This document shows positions 1-6,438 of a stretch of DNA of 11,763 nucleotides, piece after piece. Numbering within the stretch: position 1 is the first letter of the stretch; every line of letters begins with the position of its first letter. Origin of the DNA: CAYMAX01 sp964388595 (GTDB lineage: Bacteria > Bacteroidota > Bacteroidia > Bacteroidales > UBA932); the NCBI GenBank assembly GCA_964388595.1, contig CAYMAX010000041.1, positions 1 through 11,763 on the forward strand, given 5' to 3'. The notes under the pieces were generated by a model that did not search any database, had not been told where the DNA came from, and was given only the letters and a program-made list of their open reading frames with translations. The translations under genes and the position numbers were made by a program.

Positions 1-339
1 GAATATAAAGAATTCCTCAACGCCAAGCATATTCCTTATCAGGAAACTACAGACCTGACGGAGCATATAGATGACGCCGATATCCTCTATATGACACGCA
101 TCCAGCAGGAGCGTTTTACAGACCCTATCGAATATGAAAAAGTAAAAAATGTCTACACACTTGAAGCATCCATGCTCTCCAAAGTGAAGAAAAATCTAAA
201 AATTCTTCACCCTCTTCCAAGACTTCAGGAGATAGCTCAAGATGTAGATGACACCCCTTACGCATACTACTTCAAGCAAGCCGAAAATGGTATGTATGTC
301 AGAATGGCTATAATTGCATATTTATTGGGCAAAAGATAG
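1..339 (+). CDS. pyrB: Aspartate carbamoyltransferase catalytic chain, 3' part
   Basis: C-terminal 112 residues of PyrB; the reading frame is open from the first base, so the gene starts upstream of the window. The enzyme condenses carbamoyl phosphate with aspartate in the second step of pyrimidine synthesis, in the cytoplasm. Visible family motifs are TRIQQERF (an Arg/Gln aspartate-binding region), HPLPR, the DVD..P segment and the final YYFKQAENGMYVRMA helix, which match the end of E. coli PyrB in order and spacing. The gene for the regulatory chain follows after 10 bp, so the product probably assembles into the allosteric catalytic/regulatory holoenzyme. The methionine at base 91 is internal and not a start. 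Identification is firm; only the 5' extent is unknown. Confidence 0.96.
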   Translation, partial: EYKEFLNAKHIPYQETTDLTEHIDDADILYMTRIQQERFTDPIEYEKVKNVYTLEASMLSKVKKNLKILHPLPRLQEIAQDVDDTPYAYYFKQAENGMYVRMAIIAYLLGKR

Positions 340-342
340 GAG
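338..342 (+). promoter_or_regulatory. Ribosome binding site of pyrI
   Basis: AGGAG overlaps the last two bases of the pyrB stop codon and lies 7 bases before the ATG at 350. It supports 350 as the start, rather than the in-frame ATG at 314, which lies inside pyrB. A clear Shine-Dalgarno is uncommon in this window, where most starts have only A-rich leaders. Confidence 0.7.
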
Positions 343-349
343 ATATATT

Positions 350-802
350 ATGGAAAATAAAGAAAAACAATTGAGAGTCAGTGCTATTAAAAATGGCACA
401 GTGCTCGACCACATACCCAGCGACCAAGTCTTTAAAGTAATTGAAATCCTAGGACTTTCAGGGACAAAACATCCTGTCACATTCGGTATCAATCTGGATA
501 GCAAATCGATGGGAAGGAAAGGAATCATAAAAGTATCTGAAAGATTCTTCAAAGATAATGAACTCAACAAGATAGCTCTCATAGCTCCTCACGCCAGCAT
601 CAATATCATTCGCAATTATGAAGTAATTGAGAAAAAGATAATCACACTGCCTGAGACCATCGTAGGCATTGCCAAGTGTATGAATCCTATGTGTGTCACT
701 AATCACCAGGAGATAGAGACTCGTTTCACCACCATAGTAGAGGGGGAGAGAATCTCTCTCCTTTGCCATTATTGTGAGAAAGTGACTGACAAGATAATGT
801 AG
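350..802 (+). CDS. pyrI: Aspartate carbamoyltransferase regulatory chain
   Basis: 150-residue PyrI, close to the 153 residues of the E. coli chain. It binds nucleotide effectors in its N-terminal domain and docks on the catalytic trimers through a C-terminal zinc domain. The zinc ligands are visible as Cys110, Cys115, Cys139 and Cys142 (CMNPMC and CHYC), almost the same numbers as in E. coli. The N-terminal part begins LRVSAIKNGTVLDHI, the usual allosteric-domain opening, and continues with TFGINLDSKSMGRKGIIK. The start at 350 is chosen from the AGGAG site and homology; an upstream in-frame ATG at 314 would add 12 residues read from inside pyrB. It is co-transcribed with pyrB. Its stop codon (800-802) directly touches the stop of the convergent atpG gene, so there is no room for a separate terminator. 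Confidence 0.96.
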   Translation: MENKEKQLRVSAIKNGTVLDHIPSDQVFKVIEILGLSGTKHPVTFGINLDSKSMGRKGIIKVSERFFKDNELNKIALIAPHASINIIRNYEVIEKKIITLPETIVGIAKCMNPMCVTNHQEIETRFTTIVEGERISLLCHYCEKVTDKIM

Positions 803-1720
803 TTACTCCATACTTCCACCGACGATATCGAGCATCTGATTTGTGATGGCTTCCTGTCTGAATTTATTGTATTGAACTACCAAATCATCCAAAAGGTCGG
901 CAGCATTGTCACTCGCTATCTGCATAGCGAGCGAACGTGAAGCATGTTCTGAAGTGATGGCGTCGATAATGGTGGAGTAAAGTTCCAGAAAAATAACCTT
1001 GGGTAAGAGTTTCGCGATTAATTCGCGACGAGAAGGCTCGACGATGTAATAAGCAGCATATTCGGGAGAGGTACGACGTGGAGGAAGTTGGAGAGGCAGA
1101 AACACTTTATTGCGAAGTTCCTGCACCATGGCATTCCTGAAATGAAAGTATACCAATACTATCTGGTCTGTGCCGCCAGACACAAATAGCTCTGTCATTC
1201 TGTCTGCAAATTCCTGTACGTGGTCAACAAATTCTTTCATTGAGGCACTGTTATTGGCGGCAGCAGACGCAGAACCATAGGAAGACCCCAGGGAGACATA
1301 ATCTTTGATAGTATTATATCCTTGCGATTTGCAGAAATCAGCAACTTTTTTCCCAATGGGGAATATCGTAATATCATCTTTGGGAGAGAGTCCGGCTAAA
1401 TTATCTACAACACTCTTCAGTCTTTCGTTCACATTCGCATTATATGCTCCACATAACTCAGTATTGGATGAGATGGGGATAATCGTGACTTTTTTAACCG
1501 GACGTTGAGTGGTATAAACCGATTTTTGAAGTGAGGAATCGTCTCCTTCGAGAAACGATACCATCATACGGAGCAGATTTTGTTGATAATTCAATATATT
1601 GCCTATCGCTTCCTGAGCACGACGCAATTTGACAGAAGAGACCACATGCATAGCAGAAGTGACTTTCTGTGTATTGCGTGTGAACTTGATTCTGCGTCTT
1701 ATCTCTTTGAGCGAAGGCAT
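803..1720 (-). CDS. atpG: ATP synthase F1 gamma subunit
   Basis: 305-residue gamma subunit, the central rotor shaft of F1 that couples c-ring rotation to catalysis in beta. Both conserved ends are present: the N-terminal helix MPSLKEIRRRIKFTRNTQK followed by TSAMHVVSSVKLRRAQ, and the C-terminal helix SLAMQIASDNAADLLDDL...YNKFRQEAITNQMLDIVGG. These two helices form the coiled coil inside the alpha/beta hexamer. The middle domain is more divergent, as usual for gamma, and includes a Ser/Ala/Gly-rich stretch at about residues 145-160. It is the last gene of the operon and begins 2 bp after the atpA stop. Its own stop abuts pyrI. Length is slightly above the roughly 287 residues of E. coli gamma. 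Confidence 0.96.
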   Translation of the reverse strand: MPSLKEIRRRIKFTRNTQKVTSAMHVVSSVKLRRAQEAIGNILNYQQNLLRMMVSFLEGDDSSLQKSVYTTQRPVKKVTIIPISSNTELCGAYNANVNERLKSVVDNLAGLSPKDDITIFPIGKKVADFCKSQGYNTIKDYVSLGSSYGSASAAANNSASMKEFVDHVQEFADRMTELFVSGGTDQIVLVYFHFRNAMVQELRNKVFLPLQLPPRRTSPEYAAYYIVEPSRRELIAKLLPKVIFLELYSTIIDAITSEHASRSLAMQIASDNAADLLDDLVVQYNKFRQEAITNQMLDIVGGSME

Positions 1721-1722
1721 AT

Positions 1723-3330
1723 CTATTGAACTTTAGTATCTTCTTTCTTCTCTATAAAATGCGAAGCGACCTCTTGGGCAGCACTCTCCAATAACTGCAT
1801 TACCTGTTCGTTGATAGTACCCTCTTTCAACACATCCAACACTTCTTTGCGGTATTTCAATTCAAGCAATTCAAAGAATGTGGTCTCAAATTCAGCAACT
1901 TTTTTCAAAGGAACGTCTTTAAGCAGAGCATGGGTACCGCAATAAAGTATGGCAATCTGACGTTCTACAGGCATCGGGTCATATTGTTTCTGAATAAGCA
2001 ACTGTTCGTTTTTAAGACCCTTGTCTATGGTAGCGGCAGTCACTGAGTCAAGTTCTCCTCCAAACTGCGTGAAAGCTTCGAGTTCGCGGAATTGCGCCTG
2101 GTCGATTTTTAAAGTGCCGGCCACCTTTTTCATAGCCTTGAGCTGAGCATCTCCACCCACACGAGATACCGATATGCCGACATTGATAGCAGGTCTTTCT
2201 CCTTTATTGAACAGGTCGGTCTCGAGAAATATCTGACCATCTGTGATAGAAATAACATTGGTGGGAATATATGCAGAGACATCTCCTGCCTGTGTTTCGA
2301 TGATGGGAAGGGCTGTAAGCGAACCTCCACCCTTCACCCTTCCTTTCAGTGAATCGGGGACATTGTTCATCTTTGCTGCCACATCGTCCTGATTGATAAT
2401 CTTCGCAGCTCTTTCCAAAAGTCTGGAATGAAGATAGAAAATATCTCCGGGGTATGCTTCTCTTCCGCAAGGTCTTCTCAATATCAAAGAGACTTCACGA
2501 TATGCAACTGCCTGCTTGGAAAGGTCATCATAGACCACCAATGCATGTCGTCCCGTATCTCTGAAAAATTCTCCTATCGCTGCTCCTGCAAATGGGGCAA
2601 TATATTGCATGGCAGCCGGTTCTGCAGCTGTAGCAGAGATTACTACAGTATATTCCATAGCACCATACTTCTCAAGGGTGTTGACAAGGGAAGCTATGGT
2701 GGAACCTTTCTGTCCTATGGCCACGTAGATACAGTAGACTGGCTTACCAGCCAAAAACAAAGATCTCTGATTGATGATGGTATCTATCGCAATAGCTGTT
2801 TTGCCTGTCTGTCTGTCACCAATAATCAACTCACGCTGACCACGTCCTATCGGAATCATGGCATCTACCGCCTTAAGTCCGGTCTGAAGGGGTTCGTTGA
2901 CGGGCTGTCTGAAAATAACCCCGGGAGCTTTGCGTTCCAGTGGCATCTCTACCAAATCCCCCTTAATAGGTCCTTTGCCATCAAGCGGCTCTCCCAAAGG
3001 ATTAATGACACGTCCCAGAAGTTCTTCGCCGACAGGAAGACTTGCTATCAAGCCTGTACGATTGACAATGTCTCCCTCTTTGACCAGATCGACAGGTCCG
3101 AGCAGCACAGCTCCCACATTGTCCTCTTCTAGATTCATCACAATGGCTTTCATGCCATTTTTAAAGACGAGGAGTTCGTTGGTTTCAGCATGACGAAGCC
3201 CGAATATACGTACCAGACCATCGCTGACCTGAAGCACAGTACCACGCTCTTCAAACTTGGCACTTATGTCCAATCCTTCCAACTGCATACGCAGGATATC
3301 CGATACTTCCGATGGCTTTATATTTGACAT
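1723..3330 (-). CDS. atpA: ATP synthase F1 alpha subunit
   Basis: 535-residue alpha subunit, which forms the hexamer with beta and holds the non-catalytic nucleotide sites. Visible features in order are the N-terminal helix that docks on delta (SEVSDILRMQLEGL), the beta barrel (about 25-100), the P-loop GDRQTGKT at 171-178, the RREAYPGD-like segment (RRPCGREAYPGDIFYLHSR, 285-303), and the arginine finger in SVSRVGGDAQ (Arg390), which reaches the beta catalytic site. The start is set at 3330 (MSNIKPSEVS). The open frame extends 24 codons further upstream, but that part overlaps the end of atpH and does not resemble the family. The start lies 1 bp from the atpH stop, so translational coupling is likely; the leader is A-rich with no clear Shine-Dalgarno. 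Confidence 0.98.
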   Translation of the reverse strand: MSNIKPSEVSDILRMQLEGLDISAKFEERGTVLQVSDGLVRIFGLRHAETNELLVFKNGMKAIVMNLEEDNVGAVLLGPVDLVKEGDIVNRTGLIASLPVGEELLGRVINPLGEPLDGKGPIKGDLVEMPLERKAPGVIFRQPVNEPLQTGLKAVDAMIPIGRGQRELIIGDRQTGKTAIAIDTIINQRSLFLAGKPVYCIYVAIGQKGSTIASLVNTLEKYGAMEYTVVISATAAEPAAMQYIAPFAGAAIGEFFRDTGRHALVVYDDLSKQAVAYREVSLILRRPCGREAYPGDIFYLHSRLLERAAKIINQDDVAAKMNNVPDSLKGRVKGGGSLTALPIIETQAGDVSAYIPTNVISITDGQIFLETDLFNKGERPAINVGISVSRVGGDAQLKAMKKVAGTLKIDQAQFRELEAFTQFGGELDSVTAATIDKGLKNEQLLIQKQYDPMPVERQIAILYCGTHALLKDVPLKKVAEFETTFFELLELKYRKEVLDVLKEGTINEQVMQLLESAAQEVASHFIEKKEDTKVQ

Positions 3331-3331
3331 A

Positions 3332-3898
3332 CTATTTCTTTTTATATAAATTTTCACTGAGATTTTTTCTGACTGCTGCCAATTGAGTGGCGACAGAGGC
3401 ATCTATCACCATTTGGTCCACAGAGAGATTGTATCCGCCCATCAATTTGTCATTGACTTCCGTAGAGAGTTCTATCGTACCATGAAGCATCTCTGCAAGA
3501 ATAGATTTGAATTTTTCGCACACCGAAGGGGCTGCAGGAATGGCTGTCACCAAGAGAGCATGATGGATGTTATAACAGTGTCTGTATTGTTCTCCATACT
3601 GAAGTGCAATGGACAAGATCATATGATCACGCTTTTTCTCGAATAACATCTTCAGAAATCTGTTGACACAATACCCATCGGTGTCGATGTCTCTGATACC
3701 GCAAGCTTTGACAAGGAGGTCAAGCCTCTTATCTTCAGAGATAAGCGACCTTTCGATGCAGGCTTTCAGACCGGCAACATCTTTAAATTGCCTTACGAGA
3801 GAGTTCATCTGGTCATACACGAGGGCATCTTCCTTTCGTTCTTGGGCGAAAAGAAGAAGCGCACGTGAATAACTTACAGATAAACGACCTGTTTTCAT
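3332..3898 (-). CDS. atpH: ATP synthase F1 delta subunit
   Basis: 188-residue delta (OSCP-type) subunit, which sits on top of F1 and ties alpha to the b stalk. The N-terminal helical domain begins LSVSYSRALLLFAQERK, matching the family's YA.AL...A pattern. The C-terminal domain carries the diagnostic segment NDKLMGGYNLSVDQMVIDASVATQL (about 148-172), equivalent to the GG...D..iD.S...L signature. The remainder is poorly conserved, as is normal for delta. Its ATG overlaps the atpF stop as ATGA (3895-3898), so the two are probably translationally coupled. Its position between b and alpha agrees with the assignment. Confidence 0.93.
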   Translation of the reverse strand: MKTGRLSVSYSRALLLFAQERKEDALVYDQMNSLVRQFKDVAGLKACIERSLISEDKRLDLLVKACGIRDIDTDGYCVNRFLKMLFEKKRDHMILSIALQYGEQYRHCYNIHHALLVTAIPAAPSVCEKFKSILAEMLHGTIELSTEVNDKLMGGYNLSVDQMVIDASVATQLAAVRKNLSENLYKKK

Positions 3899-4407
3899 GA
3901 CTTTTTATCTTTTGGCTGCTGTTTAATCTCGTCTATGAGCTTAAGAATATATTCTTGCTGATATCGGTCATCACTTAACTTCTCTCGAAGAATTGCCTCA
4001 GCTACATCTACAGAGAGCAGTGCCACCTGCTCACGTATCTGTGCCATCGCGGTATTTCTCTCCTGTTCTATCTGCTTCCGTCCGGATGATATAATCTGCT
4101 TGCTTTCATCTTGAGCATCTGATTTGGCCTTGTCGAGCAATTGCTGACGCAACACCATAGACTCGTGAAGCATTTTGCTGTTTTCTTCTTTTGCTGCATT
4201 GATGATTGCGTCACCCTGCTCCTTGATGGTATCAAGATATTTGCGGGCCTCTTCAGCTTTTGCCAAAGAATCTGCTATGCGGGCATTGCGCTTATCCACC
4301 ATCTTGATGATGACCGGAAAGCCCCACTTAAGCAGAATCCCGAAGACAATAGCCATCGAGACAATCATCCAGAACAAAAGTCCGGAATCTGGAATTAATA
4401 GATTCAT
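3895..4407 (-). CDS. atpF: ATP synthase Fo b subunit (peripheral stalk)
   Basis: 170-residue b subunit. One N-terminal membrane helix (about residues 8-33, LLFWMIVSMAIVFGILLKWGFPVI) is followed by a long, highly charged Ala/Glu/Lys/Gln-rich helix (about 38-130) expected to form the dimeric stator stalk. The helix contains the typical A.L..AEEARK and I..A..EA pattern. The tail, VALLSVDVAEAILREKLSD, is the delta-binding end. The start codon at 4405-4407 lies 13 bp after atpE. Only one b-type gene is present, so the stalk should be a b homodimer. The final lysine-rich residues overlap the start of atpH. Confidence 0.95.
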   Translation of the reverse strand: MNLLIPDSGLLFWMIVSMAIVFGILLKWGFPVIIKMVDKRNARIADSLAKAEEARKYLDTIKEQGDAIINAAKEENSKMLHESMVLRQQLLDKAKSDAQDESKQIISSGRKQIEQERNTAMAQIREQVALLSVDVAEAILREKLSDDRYQQEYILKLIDEIKQQPKDKKS

Positions 4408-4420
4408 AGAGTACTAAGCA

Positions 4421-4672
4421 CTAAAGAGCCACTAAGAGGCAGACAATGATGGCAAAAAGTGAAATACCTTCTACGAGAGCTGCTACGATAATCATAGACA
4501 TTCTGATACCGTCGGCAGATTCCGGTTGACGGGAAATAGCTTCAAGAGCTGTCTTTCCGATTTTACTAATGGCCCAACCTCCTGCAAACACGATAAGGGC
4601 TACTCCGAGTACACTGGCGACCTTTGCTATAATCGCACCTTCTATAGCTGCTACAAAAATTGCTGGAATCAT
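4421..4672 (-). CDS. atpE: ATP synthase Fo c subunit (rotor ring)
   Basis: 83-residue, two-helix proteolipid that forms the rotating ring of Fo. The polar loop RQPES at 48-52 and the ion-binding carboxylate Glu68 in AALVEGISLFAII are both present. The residue after Glu68 is Gly, and Ile35 stands where Na+-type c subunits have Gln, so the sequence looks proton-coupled. Helix 1 is unusual. The usual repeated glycines (GxGxGxG) are Ala30-x-Gly32-x-Ala34-x-Ser36 here, with Trp33 inside the run. The gene lies 6 bp after atpB and 13 bp before atpF. There is no visible Shine-Dalgarno; the leader is A/T-rich. Function is firm; ring size cannot be read from the sequence. Confidence 0.96.
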   Translation of the reverse strand: MIPAIFVAAIEGAIIAKVASVLGVALIVFAGGWAISKIGKTALEAISRQPESADGIRMSMIIVAALVEGISLFAIIVCLLVAL

Positions 4673-4678
4673 TTTGAA

Positions 4679-5776
4679 TTAATTTAATTGGTTAATATTT
4701 GTTTTAATTTGTTGATTCTTTTTAGGTAAATGTTCTTGTCTTGACAGGCCTATAAAAACAGCTGAAAGCATTGTGAAAACATAAGCTTGAATATAGGCAA
4801 CAAGTATCTCGAGAAAGAGCATAAATACAGAGAATAATACGAACACTGCCGTCATCGATGTCCCTATCACAGCACCCATCCCTGCTACTACGAATATCAG
4901 ACTTGTGAGGACTAAAATGATGGAATGCCCTGCGAAAATATTGGCAAACAAACGCACCATCAATGCAAACGGCTTGGTAAAAATACCGACAATCTCGATA
5001 ATCGGCATAATGGGCAGAGGAGCTTTAAGAAAAACGGGAACATCAGGCCAAAGAATATCTTTCCAATATTCTTTGTTTCCGAAGACATTCACTGTCACGA
5101 AGGTACACAGAGCAAGTCCCATAGTGACTGCAATATTGCCTGTAAGATTGGCACCGGAAGGAAATATCGGAATCAATCCCAAAAGATTGCTCAAAAAAAT
5201 AAAGAAGAATATTATCAGAAGAAATGGTGCATATTTTTTATAATCTTTTCCAACACAGGGTTTGATGACTGTGTCGTAAATATTCATAATGAACAATTCC
5301 ATAAAGCCTCTGAATCCTTTGGGAGGAGCACACTCCTCCACCCCCTTCTGTTTATACCATTTGGCAGTATAGAGTACGATAAATGTCAGCAGAAAACAAG
5401 AGAACCAGAGGCCAACCACATTTTTGGAAATAGAAATGTCAAAAGGCCGCACCTCCTCTCCATTGCTGTTTTTCTCCACCACTTTTCCTTCGTGTATTCC
5501 CTCCTTGGCATAATAAAAACCTAAATACTCAGGTGCATCGTGCAATTTGCGCGAGGAGAAAGAGTACCATCCTCTCTCGCTGCTGTGTACGATGATGGGA
5601 AGATAAAGACAAACATCCTTACCTTTGATCTGAGTGAAATGCCACTCATACGAGTCAAAAAGATGCCCAAACAGTATCTCCTTAATATTTACTTTCTGCT
5701 GCCGGTCACCATCGCCGGAACAATACCCCGACAACGGAAGCAACATAAGAAAAAATATGAGGAGAATACGTTTCAT
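4679..5776 (-). CDS. atpB: ATP synthase Fo a subunit with signal peptide and periplasmic N-terminal domain
   Basis: 365-residue a subunit, the stator that forms the proton half-channels beside the c ring. The core starts near residue 119 and includes several membrane helices. Essential Arg275 is in the motif MVRLFANIFAGH, and the last helix pair has FLEILVAYIQAYVFTML (321-337), with Glu323 and Gln330 in the usual proton-path region. The first 19 or so residues (MKRILLIFFLMLLPLSGYC) look like a Sec signal peptide. Residues about 20-118 are then a soluble region predicted to be extracytoplasmic, making the protein about 95 residues longer than the 271 of E. coli. The cysteine at 19 is not in a good lipobox (SGYC). 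The start overlaps the stop of the upstream gene as ATGA (5773-5776). Confidence 0.96.
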   Translation of the reverse strand: MKRILLIFFLMLLPLSGYCSGDGDRQQKVNIKEILFGHLFDSYEWHFTQIKGKDVCLYLPIIVHSSERGWYSFSSRKLHDAPEYLGFYYAKEGIHEGKVVEKNSNGEEVRPFDISISKNVVGLWFSCFLLTFIVLYTAKWYKQKGVEECAPPKGFRGFMELFIMNIYDTVIKPCVGKDYKKYAPFLLIIFFFIFLSNLLGLIPIFPSGANLTGNIAVTMGLALCTFVTVNVFGNKEYWKDILWPDVPVFLKAPLPIMPIIEIVGIFTKPFALMVRLFANIFAGHSIILVLTSLIFVVAGMGAVIGTSMTAVFVLFSVFMLFLEILVAYIQAYVFTMLSAVFIGLSRQEHLPKKNQQIKTNINQLN

Positions 5777-6171
5777 TTATTTTGCGCAGTCAGATGATGT
5801 TTTAGACGATAGTAGAACAGCAACTCAAATGCCATAAAGGGGATATAATCGGAAGCAAAAGAGATAACATAGGGTATTTTGGAGACCTTCCATACCAAAA
5901 GTGATACGCAGATAAGAACTAACACCAGTACAAATCGCGCTCCGATGGAAAAGAGAAGAGTGATGATACCGCTTTGACCTTTATCTTCCTTCTTGGCAAA
6001 AAGATAAAGTTGGCATAGGCCAGTCACTGCAAGCAGAGTGGGAAGGATAATGTATGTCTTAAAATAATATTGCTGAAGGAGAGTATAAAATAGATAATCG
6101 CCCAGTAATCCAAACACCAGAAAGTAGATTACCAGCACGAGGGTCGAATTGCGGATTAATTTTTTATTCAT
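5773..6171 (-). CDS. Uncharacterised four-helix membrane protein in the ATP synthase operon (AtpI-like position)
   Basis: 132-residue protein with about four predicted membrane helices (roughly residues 10-30, 38-59, 68-95 and 101-121), separated by short basic loops and ending in a polar tail. I see no catalytic motif. It sits between atpC and atpB, starting 6 bp after atpC and overlapping the atpB start by 4 bases. This is the place where Bacteroidota atp operons carry a small membrane gene of unknown role. By position and topology it resembles the AtpI/UncI class, which aids c-ring assembly in other bacteria, but the sequence alone does not prove homology. Tight coupling to atpB suggests a role in Fo assembly or in insertion of the a or c subunit. 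That role is inference. Confidence 0.85.
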   Translation of the reverse strand: MNKKLIRNSTLVLVIYFLVFGLLGDYLFYTLLQQYYFKTYIILPTLLAVTGLCQLYLFAKKEDKGQSGIITLLFSIGARFVLVLVLICVSLLVWKVSKIPYVISFASDYIPFMAFELLFYYRLKHHLTAQNK

Positions 6172-6177
6172 AAAGCG

Positions 6178-6426
6178 TTATTCTATACATACAGTCACAT
6201 TATCATCGACCACCTCAACAAACCCACCATCTATGGAAATTTTCTTCTCCTGTGAACCCTCTTTATATGATATCTCTCCGGGAATCAAAGAGGAGATGAG
6301 TGCTCCGTGACGAGGGAGAACTGTAAATGGAGAAAGTTCCCCCGGAAGCCTCACTAATGAGACTTTCCCTTCGTAACAAAGTCTGCGAGGAGAGATAATT
6401 TTGAGCGTTATGAGTCTGTCGGCCAT
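6178..6426 (-). CDS. atpC: ATP synthase F1 epsilon subunit, short form
   Basis: 82-residue epsilon subunit containing only the N-terminal beta-sandwich domain that binds gamma and the c ring. The start resembles the family (ITLKIISPRRLCYEGKVSLVRLPGELSPFTVLPRHGALISSL), including the PGxxGxxxxLPxHxxL pattern. It ends after the strand DGGFVEVVDDNVTVCIE. The C-terminal two-helix hairpin of the 139-residue E. coli protein, which can insert into F1 and block ATP hydrolysis, is absent. The open frame closes with a normal TAA, and the next gene starts 6 bp later, so this is not a truncation in the window; short epsilons are usual in Bacteroidota. An AGGGG site precedes the ATG. Confidence 0.94.
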   Translation of the reverse strand: MADRLITLKIISPRRLCYEGKVSLVRLPGELSPFTVLPRHGALISSLIPGEISYKEGSQEKKISIDGGFVEVVDDNVTVCIE

Positions 6427-6432
6427 TATAAA

Positions 6433-6437
6433 CCCCT
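6433..6437 (-). promoter_or_regulatory. Ribosome binding site of atpC
   Basis: On the minus strand AGGGG lies 6 bases before the atpC ATG and just after the atpD stop codon. It supports the chosen start and is one of the few Shine-Dalgarno-like sites in the operon. Confidence 0.5.
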
Positions 6438-6438
6438 A

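Noticed and set aside
745..764. Hairpin GGAGAGA/TCTCTCC with a three-base loop near the end of pyrI
   Set aside because: The stem is perfect but only three T follow on the plus strand and a C-rich run follows on the minus strand. It lies inside conserved PyrI coding sequence before the zinc-binding CHYC, so a terminator role is not supported.
2428..3132. Long open frame on the plus strand, opposite atpA
   Set aside because: It is antisense to the highly conserved AtpA coding sequence, and its translation shows no recognisable domain; it is a shadow of the real gene.
3331..3402. In-frame upstream extension of atpA by 24 codons
   Set aside because: It would overlap the coding end of atpH by 71 bases and adds residues not seen in alpha subunits; the start at 3330 matches the family N-terminus.
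4925..5524. 199-codon open frame on the plus strand, opposite atpB
   Set aside because: It is antisense to the conserved a subunit core including Arg275, with no promoter or ribosome site and a low-complexity composition.
5719..5776. Lipoprotein signal on the a subunit, with Cys19 as the lipidated residue
   Set aside because: The residues before the cysteine are SGY; tyrosine at -1 and the lack of Leu at -3 do not fit a lipobox, so an ordinary Sec signal peptide is more likely.
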